A stretch of DNA of 64,000 nucleotides. Source: Trametes villosa. Taxonomy: Eukaryota; Basidiomycota; Agaricomycetes; Polyporales; Polyporaceae. Numbering within the stretch: the first letter of the stretch is position 1; each line of letters opens with the position of its first letter. Below are positions 11,224 to 23,963 of this stretch, piece by piece. Below the pieces are notes generated by a model. It did no database searches, was not told the origin of the DNA, and saw nothing but the letters and a program-made list of their open reading frames with translations. The translations under genes were made by a program, and so were the position numbers. The stretch lies in assembly GCA_002964805.2 (NCBI GenBank), contig PUDQ02000102.1:1-64000 (forward strand). Direction: 5' to 3'.

Positions 11224-13649
11224 ATGCGGTCGTTCGAGGTCCTCTCTTGCTTCTCTCTCCTCGTTGCATTCTCGAGCCCTTCATGTGCTTCTTCGGACCC
11301 GTCCACCCATCCGGTATCTGTCTCGCGAAACAACGGTCCCGCCGGTTTCGGATTCTCGCACGCGGCCAACGACGAGTACACCGCGACGCTCTACGTGAAC
11401 GGAGTTCCGTATCAGGTACGTTTGCGTCAACTGCCACGCCGTGAGGGATCGCTGAACGCGACCAACGACAGCTTGTTCTCGATACCGGTAGCTCCGATAC
11501 GTGGATTGACCCATGGTCCGCCGGGGTGACTGAGCCGCCTAACCTGATTTCTACTGGGATCAACTCGACCAGCACCTACGTGTACGCCCCACCCTTGCCC
11601 GATTCGGAGGCAGGTCCCTGTTGATTGAGCCGCAAATGCGCAGCGACGGCTCCGTTTCTACTGGCCCCATCGTCCTGGCCGATCTCGAGCTCGGGCCGTA
11701 TTCTATCAGCAACCAAGCCATCAGTGCGTTTGCCTCGGCTCAGTTGTGTATAATGAGCTAATTGTGGCTTCGCAGTGCTTTCCTACAACGGATCGACGAA
11801 CCCCGCGTTGTATAATGGCATTCTAGGTTTGGGCGGGTGAGTTGGTGTAAATGGCGCAGTAAACCGTGGGGCAGTTGCTGACTCTGTGGCATACATTCAC
11901 GTGCAGGACTTCGAATTCGGGAATTTATTCGCTCCTACACAATGGATCTTACGCCGATAATGGGATCCCAATCATTTACAATGTTTGTGACCTTCGACAA
12001 CGTTTTTACCGGTCAAGCAGACCACTGATCGTATGAACCAGATATTCAAGAACCAGCCCGACCTACCGAACTATATGACATGGCTCATGTCACGCTCGGA
12101 GGTTGGGATTAGCGACGGCGGTATTCTCACTATCTGTAAGCCATCCTATTAAGCTTCTCTGTAGCATCGCAAAACGTAACGCCGCGCACACAGCTGAAGT
12201 CCTGTCGAACATGACCGACATTGTGGACGCCCCGGTGTTTCCCAGCATCTTCCCTGGCCAGTGGACGTCGGTGATGGACGGCATATACGTCAACGGCGAG
12301 CTGATCACGGCCCATACGAACATGTCGGCAGACATCCTGTCGGCATACAACATCTCGGTACCGGAGAATAGCGTCGTCGCGACGTTCGATACCGGGAGCT
12401 CTTTTGGTGAGTCCTCCTCCACGCGCGCTTGGGAATCGCCGTTGCAGCAGGACGGCTGATCCTCTCCAATAGCCCTAGGACCAGCCGCGTTCACGCACGC
12501 TATATACAAGAACGTGCCTGGAGCTCAGCTAGTCCCCGCCGACGTTGGCCTGGCCGGCCCAGGGCAGACCGCGTACTTTGTGCCCTGCAACACCAAACTG
12601 AACATCACGTTTTCCTTCGGGTACGCATTTTCCTACGGTGCATCTCTCGCGATGTGAGCGCGTACGACGGACAGGGCTGACGAATGTCACGCGTGTAGAG
12701 GCCACCTCTATCCCATGCATCCAGTAGATGCCATCGATGTGTTTCAGTATCCGAATGGCAGCTTCACCTGCTACGGCACGATACTTGGTGGAACCGCGAG
12801 CTCGACAGAAGGTACGCGACCATGCTCCTTGACGAGTACGACAGTGTCCTCCTCACACTCCTGGTATTGCATAGACATGCTCCTTGGCGACTCGTTCCTC
12901 CGCAACGTATATCAGCTATACGACTACGGCACCCTCGACGCGCGCTCGTCCCCGTCAATACGCCTCCTAAGTGTGAGCGAATTATGGATTCAGCGGTGTA
13001 GTTACGCAAGACGTTGACTCCGACATCGCGCTATAGACGACGGACCAGGCGCAGGCGTGGGCCGAGGCCGATGCGCTGAACCTGGCGCGCGTCCTCGCGT
13101 TTGAGAACCAGTGGCAAGCGACCGCGGGCGCAGCCTCCTCCACCGTGCTCCCTACCGACCGCCCCTTATTCACCGGGAGCGTCGCGGCGGCCAGCCTCAC
13201 CAGCGTCGCGGACAACGTTTCGTCGACGCCCGCTGCAGCCCCGAACAGCGCTACCGGTATCGCGGCGACCAGCTCCTCTCTCGACGCCTCTGCCACGTGC
13301 GTACTATTGATATACTCTCCGCCCCGTCGAATCCTCACTGATGATCCCCAGTAGCACCGCTGCCGTGGGCGCGGACGCAGACTCCGTGCGCGTCGCAGGG
13401 GCTGTTGCCGAGGATGCTACCACCCAGCCGGTCGATCTCTCGACGCTGAAGACGAGCTCCTATGTCATCCTGGGCATGCTCGCCGCCGTGCTGGCGATGC
13501 TCGCGGTCGTCATCGCGCTCCTCGTGAAGGTCAATCGGGCGAACAAGGGCTATCGTGCGGTGCCATCCGGCAACCTCGCACGGGAAGGCAAAGCGTTCGA
13601 GGCGAACGAGGAGTCGTACTACGCCACGCCGTACGGCGAGCGTTCCTAA
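11224..13649 (+). CDS. Pepsin-like (A1) aspartic protease with C-terminal membrane anchor
   Basis: Twelve exons can be joined in phase: 11224-11415, 11472-11581, 11644-11723, 11776-11836, 11907-11982, 12042-12135, 12194-12406, 12473-12620, 12699-12811, 12875-12972, 13037-13296 and 13352-13649, giving 580 residues. An N-terminal signal peptide is visible (MRSFEVLSCFSLLVAFSS). Both catalytic Asp motifs are present: VLDTGSSDTW in exon 2 and TFDTGSSF in exon 7. ILGLGG and the late LLGDSFLRNVYQLYD are the usual A1 flap-domain and C-lobe blocks. After a Ser/Thr/Ala-rich stalk there is one hydrophobic span, YVILGMLAAVLAMLAVVIAL, then KVNRANKG and a short cytoplasmic tail. This predicts a type I membrane protein, catalytic domain outside. 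Fungal anchored A1 proteases act at the cell surface or in the secretory or vacuolar pathway. No frame breaks. Confidence 0.85.
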
Positions 13650-14712
13650 GCAAGAGATGCGTCAGTGAGCCGTGTCCAACCCCAGAGATTGAGACCTCGT
13701 GCTGTCGCTCCTTCAACAATGCTGTAACTTCTCGGACCTTGTTTATTTCTGGCCGGCTCACACTCCGAACCGTACGTTGAACTGTACGAGTTGTTCCTAC
13801 ACAGATTAAGTCCCTGGGCTTGAAATGCTGCGGTGAAGGCTAGCAATGCTGTGATGCATGCCTGCCCGGAGTGCAGGCGAATGCTTCAAGGACACATGGG
13901 CATAGTTATCTGGTGTGCCATGATGTACGGCTGCGAAATAGAAGTACACATATACACTCCCTCGATCATGCGTCGGCGCGCACCGGCATGCACTGCTCCC
14001 GAGGAGGCTTCAAGCGCTCGAGCACTAACGGCCCCCAGTGCAGAACTCACTCGCTTGTTCACTCGCTCGCTCTCGCTTCGATCCACTTGCGAGGCTGCTC
14101 CAGCTATGAAACGGCAATGGAACTCTACATTCTGCTCGCTCTACCTACTGGAACGCCGAGAAGGCCTGCTCTTGCCTCAAAGTTGAGTTGCACTGCTGGC
14201 ATAGCTCCGTATGCTCACCACGCGCCTTCCCCTGGACACTGACTAGCACGATCACGTCAAACGCAGCCTCTTGTCGACAGGATTTGGCAGCTCATGCCTC
14301 GCAAAAGCCGGCGTTATGCGTGCCCGGCTTCATGCCCGGATGCAAGGGGTTGCTCCGCCCACATAAGCTGCGTGCCTCCCTGGAGGAAGTCGTCCTAAAC
14401 CTCATAGGGGCTTGGTATACATGCGAGGCAATCAGACGGTTCGCCCACCGTGACATTGCCCGAAATGTCAAGGGTACTAACACAGCGCGCGCCTAGCACG
14501 CGCGTTTACACAGGTGTTGAGCTCGAGGCTGTCCACAGTGTAAGCTGCGCACACGTAACGGGCGCGCAGACGACCGTTCTCCCCTCTCCACATCTCTCGT
14601 CCTGCGGCGAATAATCGAGTCCGCTTGGGTCCGCGCATAGGTGAGAGTTACTGGAACGAATTCCTCTGTCTGTTCAAGATTGTGTCGCTCACCCGGTCTG
14701 CCATAGGAGAGC
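13650..14712. other. Intergenic region and leader of HET-A
   Basis: No coding frame is convincing. The last 72 bases look like a 5' UTR intron, as at the other HET copies: donor GTGAGA near 14641, acceptor CATAG at about 14706, six bases before the ATG. Unlike the other copies, no clear TATA box sits about 195 bases upstream, and I found no TGACGTCA site here. Confidence 0.4.
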
Positions 14713-17700
14713 ATGCCGCGCTTCCTGAACACTTGGACGGGCGAGTTCGAGTGGCATCACGACCCTGCGAAGGTCCAATACGCCATCCTCTCCCACTTCT
14801 GGAGAACCCCGGAGGAGGGCGGCGAGCAGTCATACGACGACGTCCGGAGAATCCAAGCCGGTGTCCTGCGAACTCGGCAAAAACGCGATGCGCCCGGGTT
14901 TCTCGACTCGTCTCAGGCATCTTCCTCGGCCGGGTTAGAAGCGTGTTTCGCGGCTAACGGCGTTGTTGGCGGAACATCTGGCTATCTCTCAACCCCAGAC
15001 GCAGTGGACGCACTCCCCCTCAACGTGGTCGGCGATATCTTCCTTGACGAGTCTCCCCTCTCCGATAAGATCAAGGGCTTCTGCGGAGTAGCGCGCGAGG
15101 CCGGGTTCCGACTCGTCTGGAACGACGCGTGCTGCATCGACAAGTCGAGCAGCGCGGAGCTGTCCGAAGCGATCAACTCGATGTATGAGTGGTACAGGCT
15201 CTCCGACATGTGCTACGTCTATCTTGCGGATGTCCCCGACGGAGACTCTCGAAAAGAAGACCTTTCCGAGTCCCGCTTCCGGTGGAGCAAATGGCACAAG
15301 CGCGGATGGACGTTGCAGGAGCTCATTGCACCGGAGCGCATTGAGTTTCTGACATCCAGCTGGAGATTCCTGGGGACGAAACTGGGGCTTCTCGCAGAGC
15401 TTTCAGAGACCACTGGCGTCGACGTCGACATCCTCGCCGGAAGGGCTCCGGTGGACTCGGCCAGCGTCGCACAGAGGATGTCTTGGGCTGCGAAGCGAGA
15501 GACGACTCGCGTCGAGGACGAGGCGTACTCCTTGATGGGCCTCTTCGGCGTCCACATGTCGCCGATTTACGGCGAGGGCCAAAACGCGTTCCTGCGCTTA
15601 CAAGAAGAGATCATCAGGACAATCCCCGATCAAAGCATCTTCGCCTGGGGACGAGCCTGTATCCCGGATACTCAGCCTCGGTCCAAGATCGCCTATCTTC
15701 ACACTGACCGCCAGCGCCCCAGCCTCCTAGCACCGTCCCCGTTCCACTTTGGCGACTCTAACGTTGTGCCAATGACCACCACCGTATTCGCCTCGCGACT
15801 TCGCCTTGGAAGGGCACCGTCCGTACCGCCCTTGGACTGTGTCTTCGCCCCGCAAGGCGTCCGCATGCGGCTTCTGTGCCTGGACCTGACGACGCTGTCA
15901 AGACACTTTAGGATTATCCCACCGGGCGACGCACATCTATGCGAGGGCTGCATGCTACGTGGCGAACCAGACAGACTCGCGCTACTACAGTGCGAAGACG
16001 ACCAGGGGAACCTCGTCGCGCTCCCCCTGCACCCCCCGGCTTCTGACGTAGGAAGCGGACGCGGTCGTCTGATTGGCAGCTCCATACGGAGCGACCCTTG
16101 CAATTGCCACTGGTCGGTTGAGGAACCGTTCCATACCGTCCTCCTGTCCCGAGAGGTGCTGGCGAAGATCCTGCGGTATGTCAAGCCGAAGGCTGCTAAG
16201 GTCGCTATCCTACGTCGTCATGTGGATCCTCCAACATTGAAGCCGTTTCAGTCGGATAACTCTCTACCGCACCTCGATCTCTTGCCCGGAAATAGCCCTG
16301 ACCGCGCGACCTTCGCCATCGCTCCTGGTAGCATCACAGCCCTGCGTTCGCTTGGTTTCTGGGCCTCCTCTCTGCAGGTTACGCGCTCGGCATCGGCGAT
16401 CGCGTTGGAGACCACTCTGGTGCCTTGTGACGAAGCCCCTCCGCAAGACTGTGACGACGGATACCAGCAGTCGTTGAGCGTGAAGCTGTCTCTGGAGGAA
16501 GAGGGATCGTTCCAAAGCTTGAAGTTCAGCTTCGCCGTCACCCATTCCCTCGCTCGGTCCCCTGGGAGTCTCCTCGCACCTGGCTCCTCCGGGACCTCCG
16601 CGGCACCAGTAGCTGCTAACGCGCCATGTATCGGCTACAGAGAGCGGATCCGGTCAGTCTACGACTTGGACGTCCAGTGTCAACACACGCTCGCCTACGC
16701 CGACTTCCTCATCCCGTCATATCCTGCGCGGCGCAACGAGAGCCGACTCCTGCGGCTCTCCCTCGAGCGCCCGTCCGGTGGGCCGACCTCGGTTCCTCGC
16801 GCCTCTAGGCTTTTGTGGCTGGTCGTGGAGATGAGCGGGAGGTTTGAACACGTCCCCGAAACCGACAGTACTTTCGACTGCTCGAACGACGCGTCAGAGG
16901 ACGAGGGCTCCGATAGCACGCCAGAAATCGTCCCAGGCGCGGACGATCAGGAGGTGATTCAATCCTATAGCGGTGCCGTTTCGTTTGCTCAGGTGAGCGC
17001 GTCCTTTCTTTATGTTCATGTGTGGAACTGATGTGTACATGCGCACCTCGCAGGCGGCTATGACCTACCCGGAGTGTCCTCCCGGCTCGCCCTCCAATTC
17101 GGTCGCTGCTTCAAGTTCACATCGTGCTGGAGGGTTCTCTGCGCCACGGACGCCTCCCACGCCTAATCCCAGCGAGCAGCTAGCGGATAGTGGCGCCGAG
17201 AGCGCGGATGAGGCAGGAGGCTCCCAGCTCGCGGAACATCTCTCCCGGGGCCGTCTGGCGGGTCTATCTCAAGAGCGCAGCCCGACCGCAACACAAGGTG
17301 CGAATCCGAGGACCAATCACACTCCGAAAGACCTGTCCTTACTAATGGGGAATCGATCAGGACCGACACTCAGTACGACCCCGAGCAGCAGTGGCCTCGA
17401 AAGAGAAATGAGCAGTCTAGGCATCGACATCAACTCTATGCACTCCGGGGATACGACTGTCATGGATGAGCTCGGCGATGTTGGACAATCGTGGCGGTCA
17501 ACGGTATGTTTTCTCATTATTACATGCGTCTCAGCGAAATCATATGGTCCTCATTCGTTCGACAGAGTATACTCGACTTTACACGGTCCGCCGACTCACA
17601 GGCGACCTCCAATGATGGCGCGCTCGCGTCCCAACGGTCATCGCACGACTCGCCTCCATCTCCAGGATATCCATCGCATCCTGAGACGTCTCCGTCACCG

Positions 17701-17829
17701 ATCCCGTTACCAGAACAGGCTCTCGCGCTCACCGATTACACGCCGACGACAAGCCCAGCCATGACGGAGGAGAGGGTGCATACCCTACACCTGGAGAACG
17801 CTACGCTGCGCGCGGAGCTATCCTCATAA
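14713..17829 (+). CDS. HET-domain protein, copy A (tail cut by a premature stop)
   Basis: Exons 14713-16992, 17054-17503 and 17566-17829 join in phase 0 to 997 residues. The start MPRFLNTWTGEFEWH is shared by the array. HET-domain blocks: YAILSHFWRTPEEGGEQ (about residues 24-40), NDACCIDKSSSAELSEAINSM (from about 137), SDMCYVYLADVP, RGWTLQELIAPERIEF (from about 196), RMSWAAKRETTRVEDEAYSL and MGLFGVHMSPIYGEG (from about 275). HET domains trigger heterokaryon-incompatibility cell death in filamentous fungi and are now linked to TIR-like folds. A second conserved region follows (PPLDCVFAPQGVRMRLLCLDLT; later RLLRLSLERP). The last exon holds a Pro/Ser linker and the start of a coiled coil (RVHTLHLENATLRAEL) stopped by TAA at 17827. 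The coil and a last exon remain readable beyond it. Confidence 0.82.
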
Positions 17830-18030
17830 CACGCATTCATGATGTCGCGCATCGACGCCCTCGCATTGCAAGTGGCGGCGTTGTCTCGAAGGCTCGACGC
17901 GCATGCTGGAGCGACAGGTGCGCCTCTATTCACCTACCCTATTTCCGAACGGGCCTCTCATTCGCCGGTAACCACCCGATCGCGTCCAGCGGCCGCTCAA
18001 GATCACAACACTCCCTTGGGCCCGTTGTAG
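17830..18030 (+). pseudogene. Orphaned 3' coding remnant of HET-A
   Basis: Directly after the TAA the same frame continues HAFMMSRIDALALQVAALSR, the heptad tail found in HET-B and HET-E. A terminal intron follows (ACAG|GTGCGC at about 17919 to CGTCCAG at about 17988) and a short last exon ending TPLGPL stop. HET-C's second tail has the same intron and a matching end (APSGAL stop). The conservation shows this was coding until recently. Confidence 0.6.
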
Positions 18031-19593
18031 ACGCACATCCGGATCTCTGACGGTTTCGACAGTCTTTCGGCGCTCTCTAATGTCTGAAAAGGTGTATATC
18101 CCGTACCCAAGGTAGCTACTAACACCGGAATCGTCATGTTGGACATAAGTTGTAAGGCTATAGTCGTGTATGTAGTATTAGGCCCCGTCAGCGGCGCGGC
18201 TGGTGATATTGTCTCAGTAACTACTGCCATGGCGTGTGCTGCACCACACGGCCGCCCGCGCACACCAAACAGAGACGGGTTCAACCCCCCGGTCGGGATT
18301 AGTCGACGGGACTACTAGATAGATTGCACGCCCGCCTGACGCCTGTCGAGAATGTCTAGAGAGGTCCCACAGATAGACTTCACCTGTTTGCGGATTGAGT
18401 TGAAGGCTATATGCAGCGCCGTACACTACAAGTCGGTCAGCACTGAAACAGTTCGAAAGCGAATAAGTAAGAGCCTTCACTTACGCCGCCCGCGCAATCC
18501 TAGATACGAGCTTCGGGCAGTGCCCACCCTTCGACGCGGTGAGCAGATATTGTTAGTGCGCGTGGATTCTTATGGATGAACGAAACGCACCGAGGTACTT
18601 ATCTTGGGGATCGTGCTGGCCGCTCTTCGGACGCGTACAACGAGTTTCCCTATCACACTCGCAGCTTCCTCACCGCGATATTCGTGATCAAGGCTGGCAG
18701 AGTCAGGTTCGGCCTGTGGGGTATAATGTACTGCTTGACGGCGCGACTGAGAGCACGTACCCCGGCCCCGCGCGCTCATGTCGAGGCTCAGGGCGCGCGA
18801 TAGCGCTTCGAGAAGGCGCGCGATGCGTACGGTCGCATCCCTGTGCGTATGCGCATCCGACTAGATATGTAAAGAATGAGAGAGATCTGCCGAGAGTTGA
18901 GGGCGTGTACGACATACTGGTCTTTACACGCTTCCTTGTCCATACAATCGTTGTCGTGCCGCCTGCAGGTTGCATACAAATATCTCGGAGCTTGCGCGAC
19001 CAAGGGTGAGCGCGTTGCAGCCGTACCGGACTTTCCTCTCAGCGAGACCGCTGTCGTCGCATATCGACGGGGCTGGGGCGACCGCCGCCTAGCGGATGGA
19101 CTGTGATGTGAGACGCGGGGTAGTCTTGGCGAAATGAGCGAGCAGCCTATAATAGCGGAAGGTAGAACTTGCGTGTGCTGTGGTACTCAGCTTGGCGCGT
19201 ATTCGGATGTCTTCCGAGAAGCGTGTCGGCAGGAGACCCAGGTTAGCAGCCCTGGCAGTGGCCCAGATACGATTGTATTGGCTTATTGTGTTCTTTTAAG
19301 CTTTTATGCACTTTACATGTCCTTGCTGGGCTCCGGGGAACTTGATGATTAGGTACACTCGCTCGTGCGCAGACCGCGCTGACAGGAAGTGAGTATCCAA
19401 GTTAAGTTCGCCCGGTGGTTCTTGCCAGAGTCTGACCTTGATGTTAAAACTCATGCATCCTTCCTGCAGATAGCGCGGTAGTGTCGGATAGCGGTAGGAT
19501 GCCTACAGCGGCCAGCTGAAGCGTTTGAACGTTAGAATGAGCGAGCGGGTGAATATTCCGCCTCTCAAGCGCTACAGTTTGGCCGTGACTCGG

Positions 19594-19601
19594 TGACGTC
19601 A
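19594..19601. promoter_or_regulatory. Perfect CRE-type palindrome TGACGTCA (copy 1)
   Basis: TGACGTCA is followed about 30 bases later by acgcagacgggcgct and a T/C-rich tract. The same arrangement occurs at 24401, 32753 and 38280. It is a typical bZIP (ATF/CREB) site. It lies 1.7 kb before HET-B, so it more likely drives an upstream transcript than HET-B itself. Confidence 0.5.
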
Positions 19602-21100
19602 TCGGCGCTACTTAGCGCTAGCAGCGGACGCAGACGGGCGCTCGTTTGCATCGTTGTTTTCTTCCACCATCCTCTCTGAGCGCTGAGCTACCGCGCTCGT
19701 CCAGGCTTGTCCAGGCTGCTACACCGCTGTATATCGCTGTGAACCTCTGACTAAGCGAAACATCCCCGCGTACCCCTCGTCTACAGGTTCCATGCGCAAG
19801 GCAGACTTTCGCTCGGATACCAAAGGCTTGCGGAGTTCGAGGCTCGAGAGCAGCAAGCGTGTCACAGCCAATTTTCATGGGGCATCTTACAGGTAGGTTG
19901 CAAAAAATGGTCTGCTCAACCTATGCGGGTCGACAAATTGCAGCCCTGGTTCACTCACTCTGTGTTGTTCGCTATCGGCTATGCTCATCATGCAGCTCAT
20001 GAGTCCGTCACATCTGCGGCAATACTGGATTGGAATCTTGCGGACTCTGGCTCGGGGAGTATCCCGCAAATAGAGTGCTAACATGTTCACTTTTCAGACT
20101 ATAAAGCACACCGTACCGATGCCTACGATCGCACTTTGCAACAGGCTGCTCGGCACCATACGTCAAGCGCAAACCCACCCCTACGTCCGGCATAGGCCAA
20201 ACCGAGTGGCGTCGCACCCAAGACGCGTGGACTGGTGTCGCGAATCCAGCCTTAAAGCTGCCTCGCCGGAGCGCTCACAAGCCCGCCAAACCGTGTCCTA
20301 GCCGAATCTTGTCGCCCAGTACGCGACCGCTTCTCTCTCTCGGCCCCAGCCGCCGCTCTGGGACTTGGACCATTGCCTCAGAGAAGGTTGTGGAGGGGAA
20401 GGTCAAGGGCCTTCGCATGTGCGTTTCGTCCTCCATACCACCACTGCCTCTGTCGTACGGCCTATCCTGACTCCTCGCAGCACCACTCGCACTCAACGCC
20501 CTCTACTCCCCACGCTGTGCGCGGGTATTGCGTTCTGCACCTCGGCAAGTCCGCACGTCCCGGCCACTGAGAGGTCCTCGGCTGCAATACGCGCGTCGCC
20601 ACCTCTTCGCACGCGCAGCGGCTGTGGCGGATTTGGAGCAGCTTGAGTTCAACTCCCTCTGCGCCCACGCGAGCAGCGCAAAGCACTTTCGGACCGCCAT
20701 GGTACGGAACGCGATTGTGCAACAGAAGAACGTCAGTACCGCGCGCGAGGCCGAGGTGTTCCTGGGCGTGAGCAGGTGTTGGCCGCGGTAGGGATCTGGG
20801 GCAGTACTCACCGATGTGCTCGTGTACCGCCGCACTCACGAGCACGTCTCCTCGCTGAGGAGTGCGTAATCACAGTGCCAATCCGCGTCGAAATGCACCC
20901 CCAGTCCAATGCATGCTTATCATGGCAGAAACCGGGAGGTTTGGCGGCGCGACAGCGAGAGAGAGAGAACCCTGGGCGCGCGTCTCCGAGGCTTCCATGT
21001 CATGGAATAGAACTTCTTGCCTAATCAACTCAGTCGCTTCTTCCCGCGTGCCATGAGCTTCGCACGCGCCAGCCGTCGTGCTCCGTATCGATGGGGGCTG

Positions 21101-21106
21101 TATAAA
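21101..21106 (+). promoter_or_regulatory. TATA box of HET-B
   Basis: TATAAAGCCC lies 198 bases before the HET-B ATG, preceded by cgtatcgatgg; HET-E has cgtatcgat followed by TATAAAGCCC at the same distance. A CGTACCGGGCACGC-GTCAGCCC element follows both. The 5' UTR contains a likely intron (GTAAGT near 21231 to ACTCAG near 21286). Confidence 0.6.
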
Positions 21107-21298
21107 GCCCTTGAACGCCAGTACTTGCGCGTAACCCACACACGCGTACCGGGCACGCCGTCAGCCCTGCCTCCCCTGTCCACATCCCTGGTCTCTGCGA
21201 GTTACCGTTTCTTCCTAGAATCCCAGGCCGGTAAGTTAAGTGTAAAGGCTCTTGCGGATGGGCAGGGCTGCTCACAATACTCAGTTAGTGTCCGCAAC

Positions 21299-23963
21299 AT
21301 GCCGCGATTCCTGAATACCTGGACGGGCGAGTTTGAGTGGCACAACGACCCGGAGCGGGTCCGGTACGCCATCCTATCGCATGTCTGGCAGACTCCCGAG
21401 GAGGGCGGCGAGCAGAGCTTTGGCGACGTGCAGCGGATCCAAGCGGATGTGAAGGCCGCGGAGAATGAGCCTGGCGGACCATATCCAGCCCATTGGCCTG
21501 AAGCACCAATCGTCGACTTCGACACGATGAACGACCCCTCCCCTAATTCCCCTAGCGGAATCTTCCCCAACGCCACACTAAATGCATCCCTCTCCGACGG
21601 CGTCAGCGTGATGTTCTCCCCAGAGTCGCCACTGTCAGACAAGATCAAGGGCCTCTGCAAGGTCGCGCGCGAGGCGGGGTTCCATCTCGTCTGGAACGAC
21701 ACGTGTTGCATCGACAAGTCGAGCAGTGCAGAGCTCTCGGAGGCGATCAACTCGATGTACGAGTGGTACCGCCTCTCGGATATGTGCTACGTCTACCTCG
21801 CAGACGTCCCCGAAGGCGTAATCCCTGAGTGGGGTTGGGATAACCCGTTCCGGCGGAGTACATGGCATACACGTGGGTGGACGCTACAGGAGCTCATCGC
21901 CCCGGACCGCGTCGAGTTTCTGACGTCTCGCTGGACACTTCTGGGGACGAAACTGGGGCTTGCTGACACTCTAGCCAAGATCACCAAGATCAGCGTCGGT
22001 ATCCTCCTTGGCCAGGCCCCCGTGGATTCGGCGAGCGTCGCACAAAGGATGTCGTGGGCTGCGCAGCGAGAGACAACTCGCATCGAGGATCGGGCGTATA
22101 GCCTGATGGGACTCTTCGGTGTCCACATGTCTCCCATCTACGGCGAGGGGACGAACGCATTCCTCCGCCTGCAGGAGGAAGTCATCAGAGCTGTCCCCGA
22201 CCAAAGCACGTTCGCCTGGGGGAAGGCACTCATCTTCACGGCCAGTCGCTTTGACGATGGGTGGACCTGCCATGCCAATAGCATCAATTACTACGCACCC
22301 TCTTTGTTGGCGCCCTCGTTGGACCCCTTTCTTTTCTCTACCGTCAGACCGGTAGCCCTCTCCGACTTTGCGTCAAGACTGCGCCTGCACGGGAACGAGG
22401 ATGTTCCGCCCTTGGACTGTGCCTTCGCTCCTCAAGGTGCCCGCGTGCGGCTATTATGCTTGGATCTGACGGATCCAGAGGTGCAGCGACACTTCCAGTC
22501 CGCCGGATGGCCTCGCGAAGAGCAGTCGTGCAAACACACCCCATCGCTTCCCCTTGCGGACAGGCTTGCCCTATTGCAATGCGAGGATAGGTACGGACGC
22601 CTCATTGCACTTCCTGTTCGTTCCTCCGACGCCGGGCATGGCTCACTCGTTGGTACCCACACCCCATGCACGCAGTCAAGTTGCTCTCACAGGACACAAT
22701 ACCGCGCTTTTCGGCTCCCTCAAGGTATGCTCGCGGAGATTTTGACAGGCGTTAAGCTGGAGATGGTCGAGGTCTGCTTTCTCAGGCACTGTCCGGATCC
22801 CCGACCATCGAAGTCACTCCGAGTCCTCAGGCTCCCGGGCTCCGAAACAGTGCTCCCGGCGCTCGATTTGTGGTCTGGGGATTCTCCTGACGGAGTCGCC
22901 TTTTCCCTCTCCCCGGAGAGCGTCGCGAATCTACAGATGCTTGGCTTCGCGGCGTCCCCTTTACTGGCTAAGCGAGGGATGTGGCAGATCACCTTGGAGA
23001 CCACCCTCGCACCTCGTAACGGCGGCCTCCATTCCATTAGGTTGCTTATAACCATTGAACGACTATTGGCACCACTCTCGCTTGATTACCCCCCCCTTTC
23101 TCCAATTGAAGCCGCCTGGATTGACAGTGTCAAGTTCTGCTTTTTGGCAAGCAATGCCTCTCTCACGACTGACCTACTCTTAGTAGTGCCAGGCAGCGAT
23201 AATGAACAGATTCATGCATGCACCAATGTCGTCGCCTCTCGATACACACTTGCCCAATGCGACTTTCTCATCCGGACATGCCCTGAATGGCCAGAGCAAG
23301 CTCGAACACTACGAGTCTCCCTCGCACGCTCCCCCGAATACAGGACTTATCCTCCTACCAGCTCGCGCGCCGTCTTCCTCGTTTTTGAGACGAGCGAGGA
23401 GTACGAGCACACCCCAGAGGCCAATAGCCTCCCGGAGAACCCAGGCGAGACGGCAACGGCGCAGGCCGACAGCGCCTCCGGAGAGGGCGGGCCCTCCGAC
23501 GTGAACAGCGACTCTGCGACGCCGCTGGCCCCCAGCCACTTTTCGGACGTTGTGTATCCGCCCACGAACGCTAGGACGAAGCAGGGTGCGGCGCTCGAGG
23601 AGAGGGTGGATGCCTTGGGGCAGGAGAACAGCGCGCTGCGCGCGCAGATGTCCGCCGTGGCCGAGGAGATGAAGTCCGAGGTCGCTGTGCTTGCCGGCCG
23701 GAACACTGCGCTTGCCGAACAAAACGCCGCACTCGCCACCAAGAACGCCGCGCTAGAGGCACAGATGGCTGCGATGTGGCGGAGAATCGACGCCCTCGCG
23801 GCATCCGCAAGTAAGTCACCTGTCGTCTCCATCCCGTTCACGTCCTCCAACTTGCTTACACCGTGTCGGTATCCTATCGTGCACAGCGGCTACGCCTTCT
23901 CCTCCGCCCGCGTCGACACTACGTAGGAGCGTACGACGGCTTCTGACAAGGGCGTTCCGATGA
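21299..23963 (+). CDS. HET-domain protein, copy B (intact, coiled-coil tail)
   Basis: The start MPRFLNTWTGEFEWH at 21299 is chosen because every copy shares it; the frame is open further upstream only by chance and crosses the leader intron. One long exon (to 23810) carries the HET domain: YAILSHVWQTPEEGGEQ, NDTCCIDKSSSAELSEAIN, RGWTLQELIAPDRVEF, RMSWAAQRETTRIEDRAYSL, GLFGVHMSPIYGEG. Then come the conserved middle region (PPLDCAFAPQGARVRLLCLDLT) and a coiled coil (ERVDALGQENSALRAQMSAV and on to QMAAMWRRIDALAA). A terminal intron with donor GTAAGT (23811-23886) would join in phase 1 to a short exon ending at 23963, giving 862 residues. Unspliced, the frame ends at 23926 (KSPVVSIPFTSS tail). 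The intron position is conserved across copies, so I prefer splicing. The best-preserved uninterrupted array member. Confidence 0.85.

Larger units (their letters stand above)
18031..21298. repeat. Intergenic block of the HET-A/HET-B unit
   Basis: This block is recognisably related to other spacers in the array. 18.0-19.35 kb matches 31.1-32.5 kb (compare gttagtgcgcgtgg at 18553 and 31648, and the cgtgccgcctgca stretch at 18955 and 32043). 19.6-20.85 kb matches 32.75-34.15 kb and parts of 38.3-39.8 kb (compare gtttcgtcctcc at 20422 and 33651). Short frames here are interrupted in one copy or another, so I call none as a gene. It could hold a conserved non-coding transcript. Confidence 0.6.

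Noticed and set aside
11582..11643. Apparent frameshift and stop (TGA 11622) in the aspartic protease
   Set aside because: A normal 62-base intron (GTACGC...GCGCAG) removes the stop and joins in phase 2.
18285..18320. GGTTCAACCCC resembling a tRNA T-loop
   Set aside because: No matching A-box, anticodon arm or acceptor stem can be folded around it.
21017..21298. In-frame N-terminal extension of HET-B (and the similar one at 26623-26931 before HET-C)
   Set aside because: The extensions are unrelated between copies, cross TATA boxes and leader introns, and all paralogues share the start (M)PRFLNTWTGEFE.
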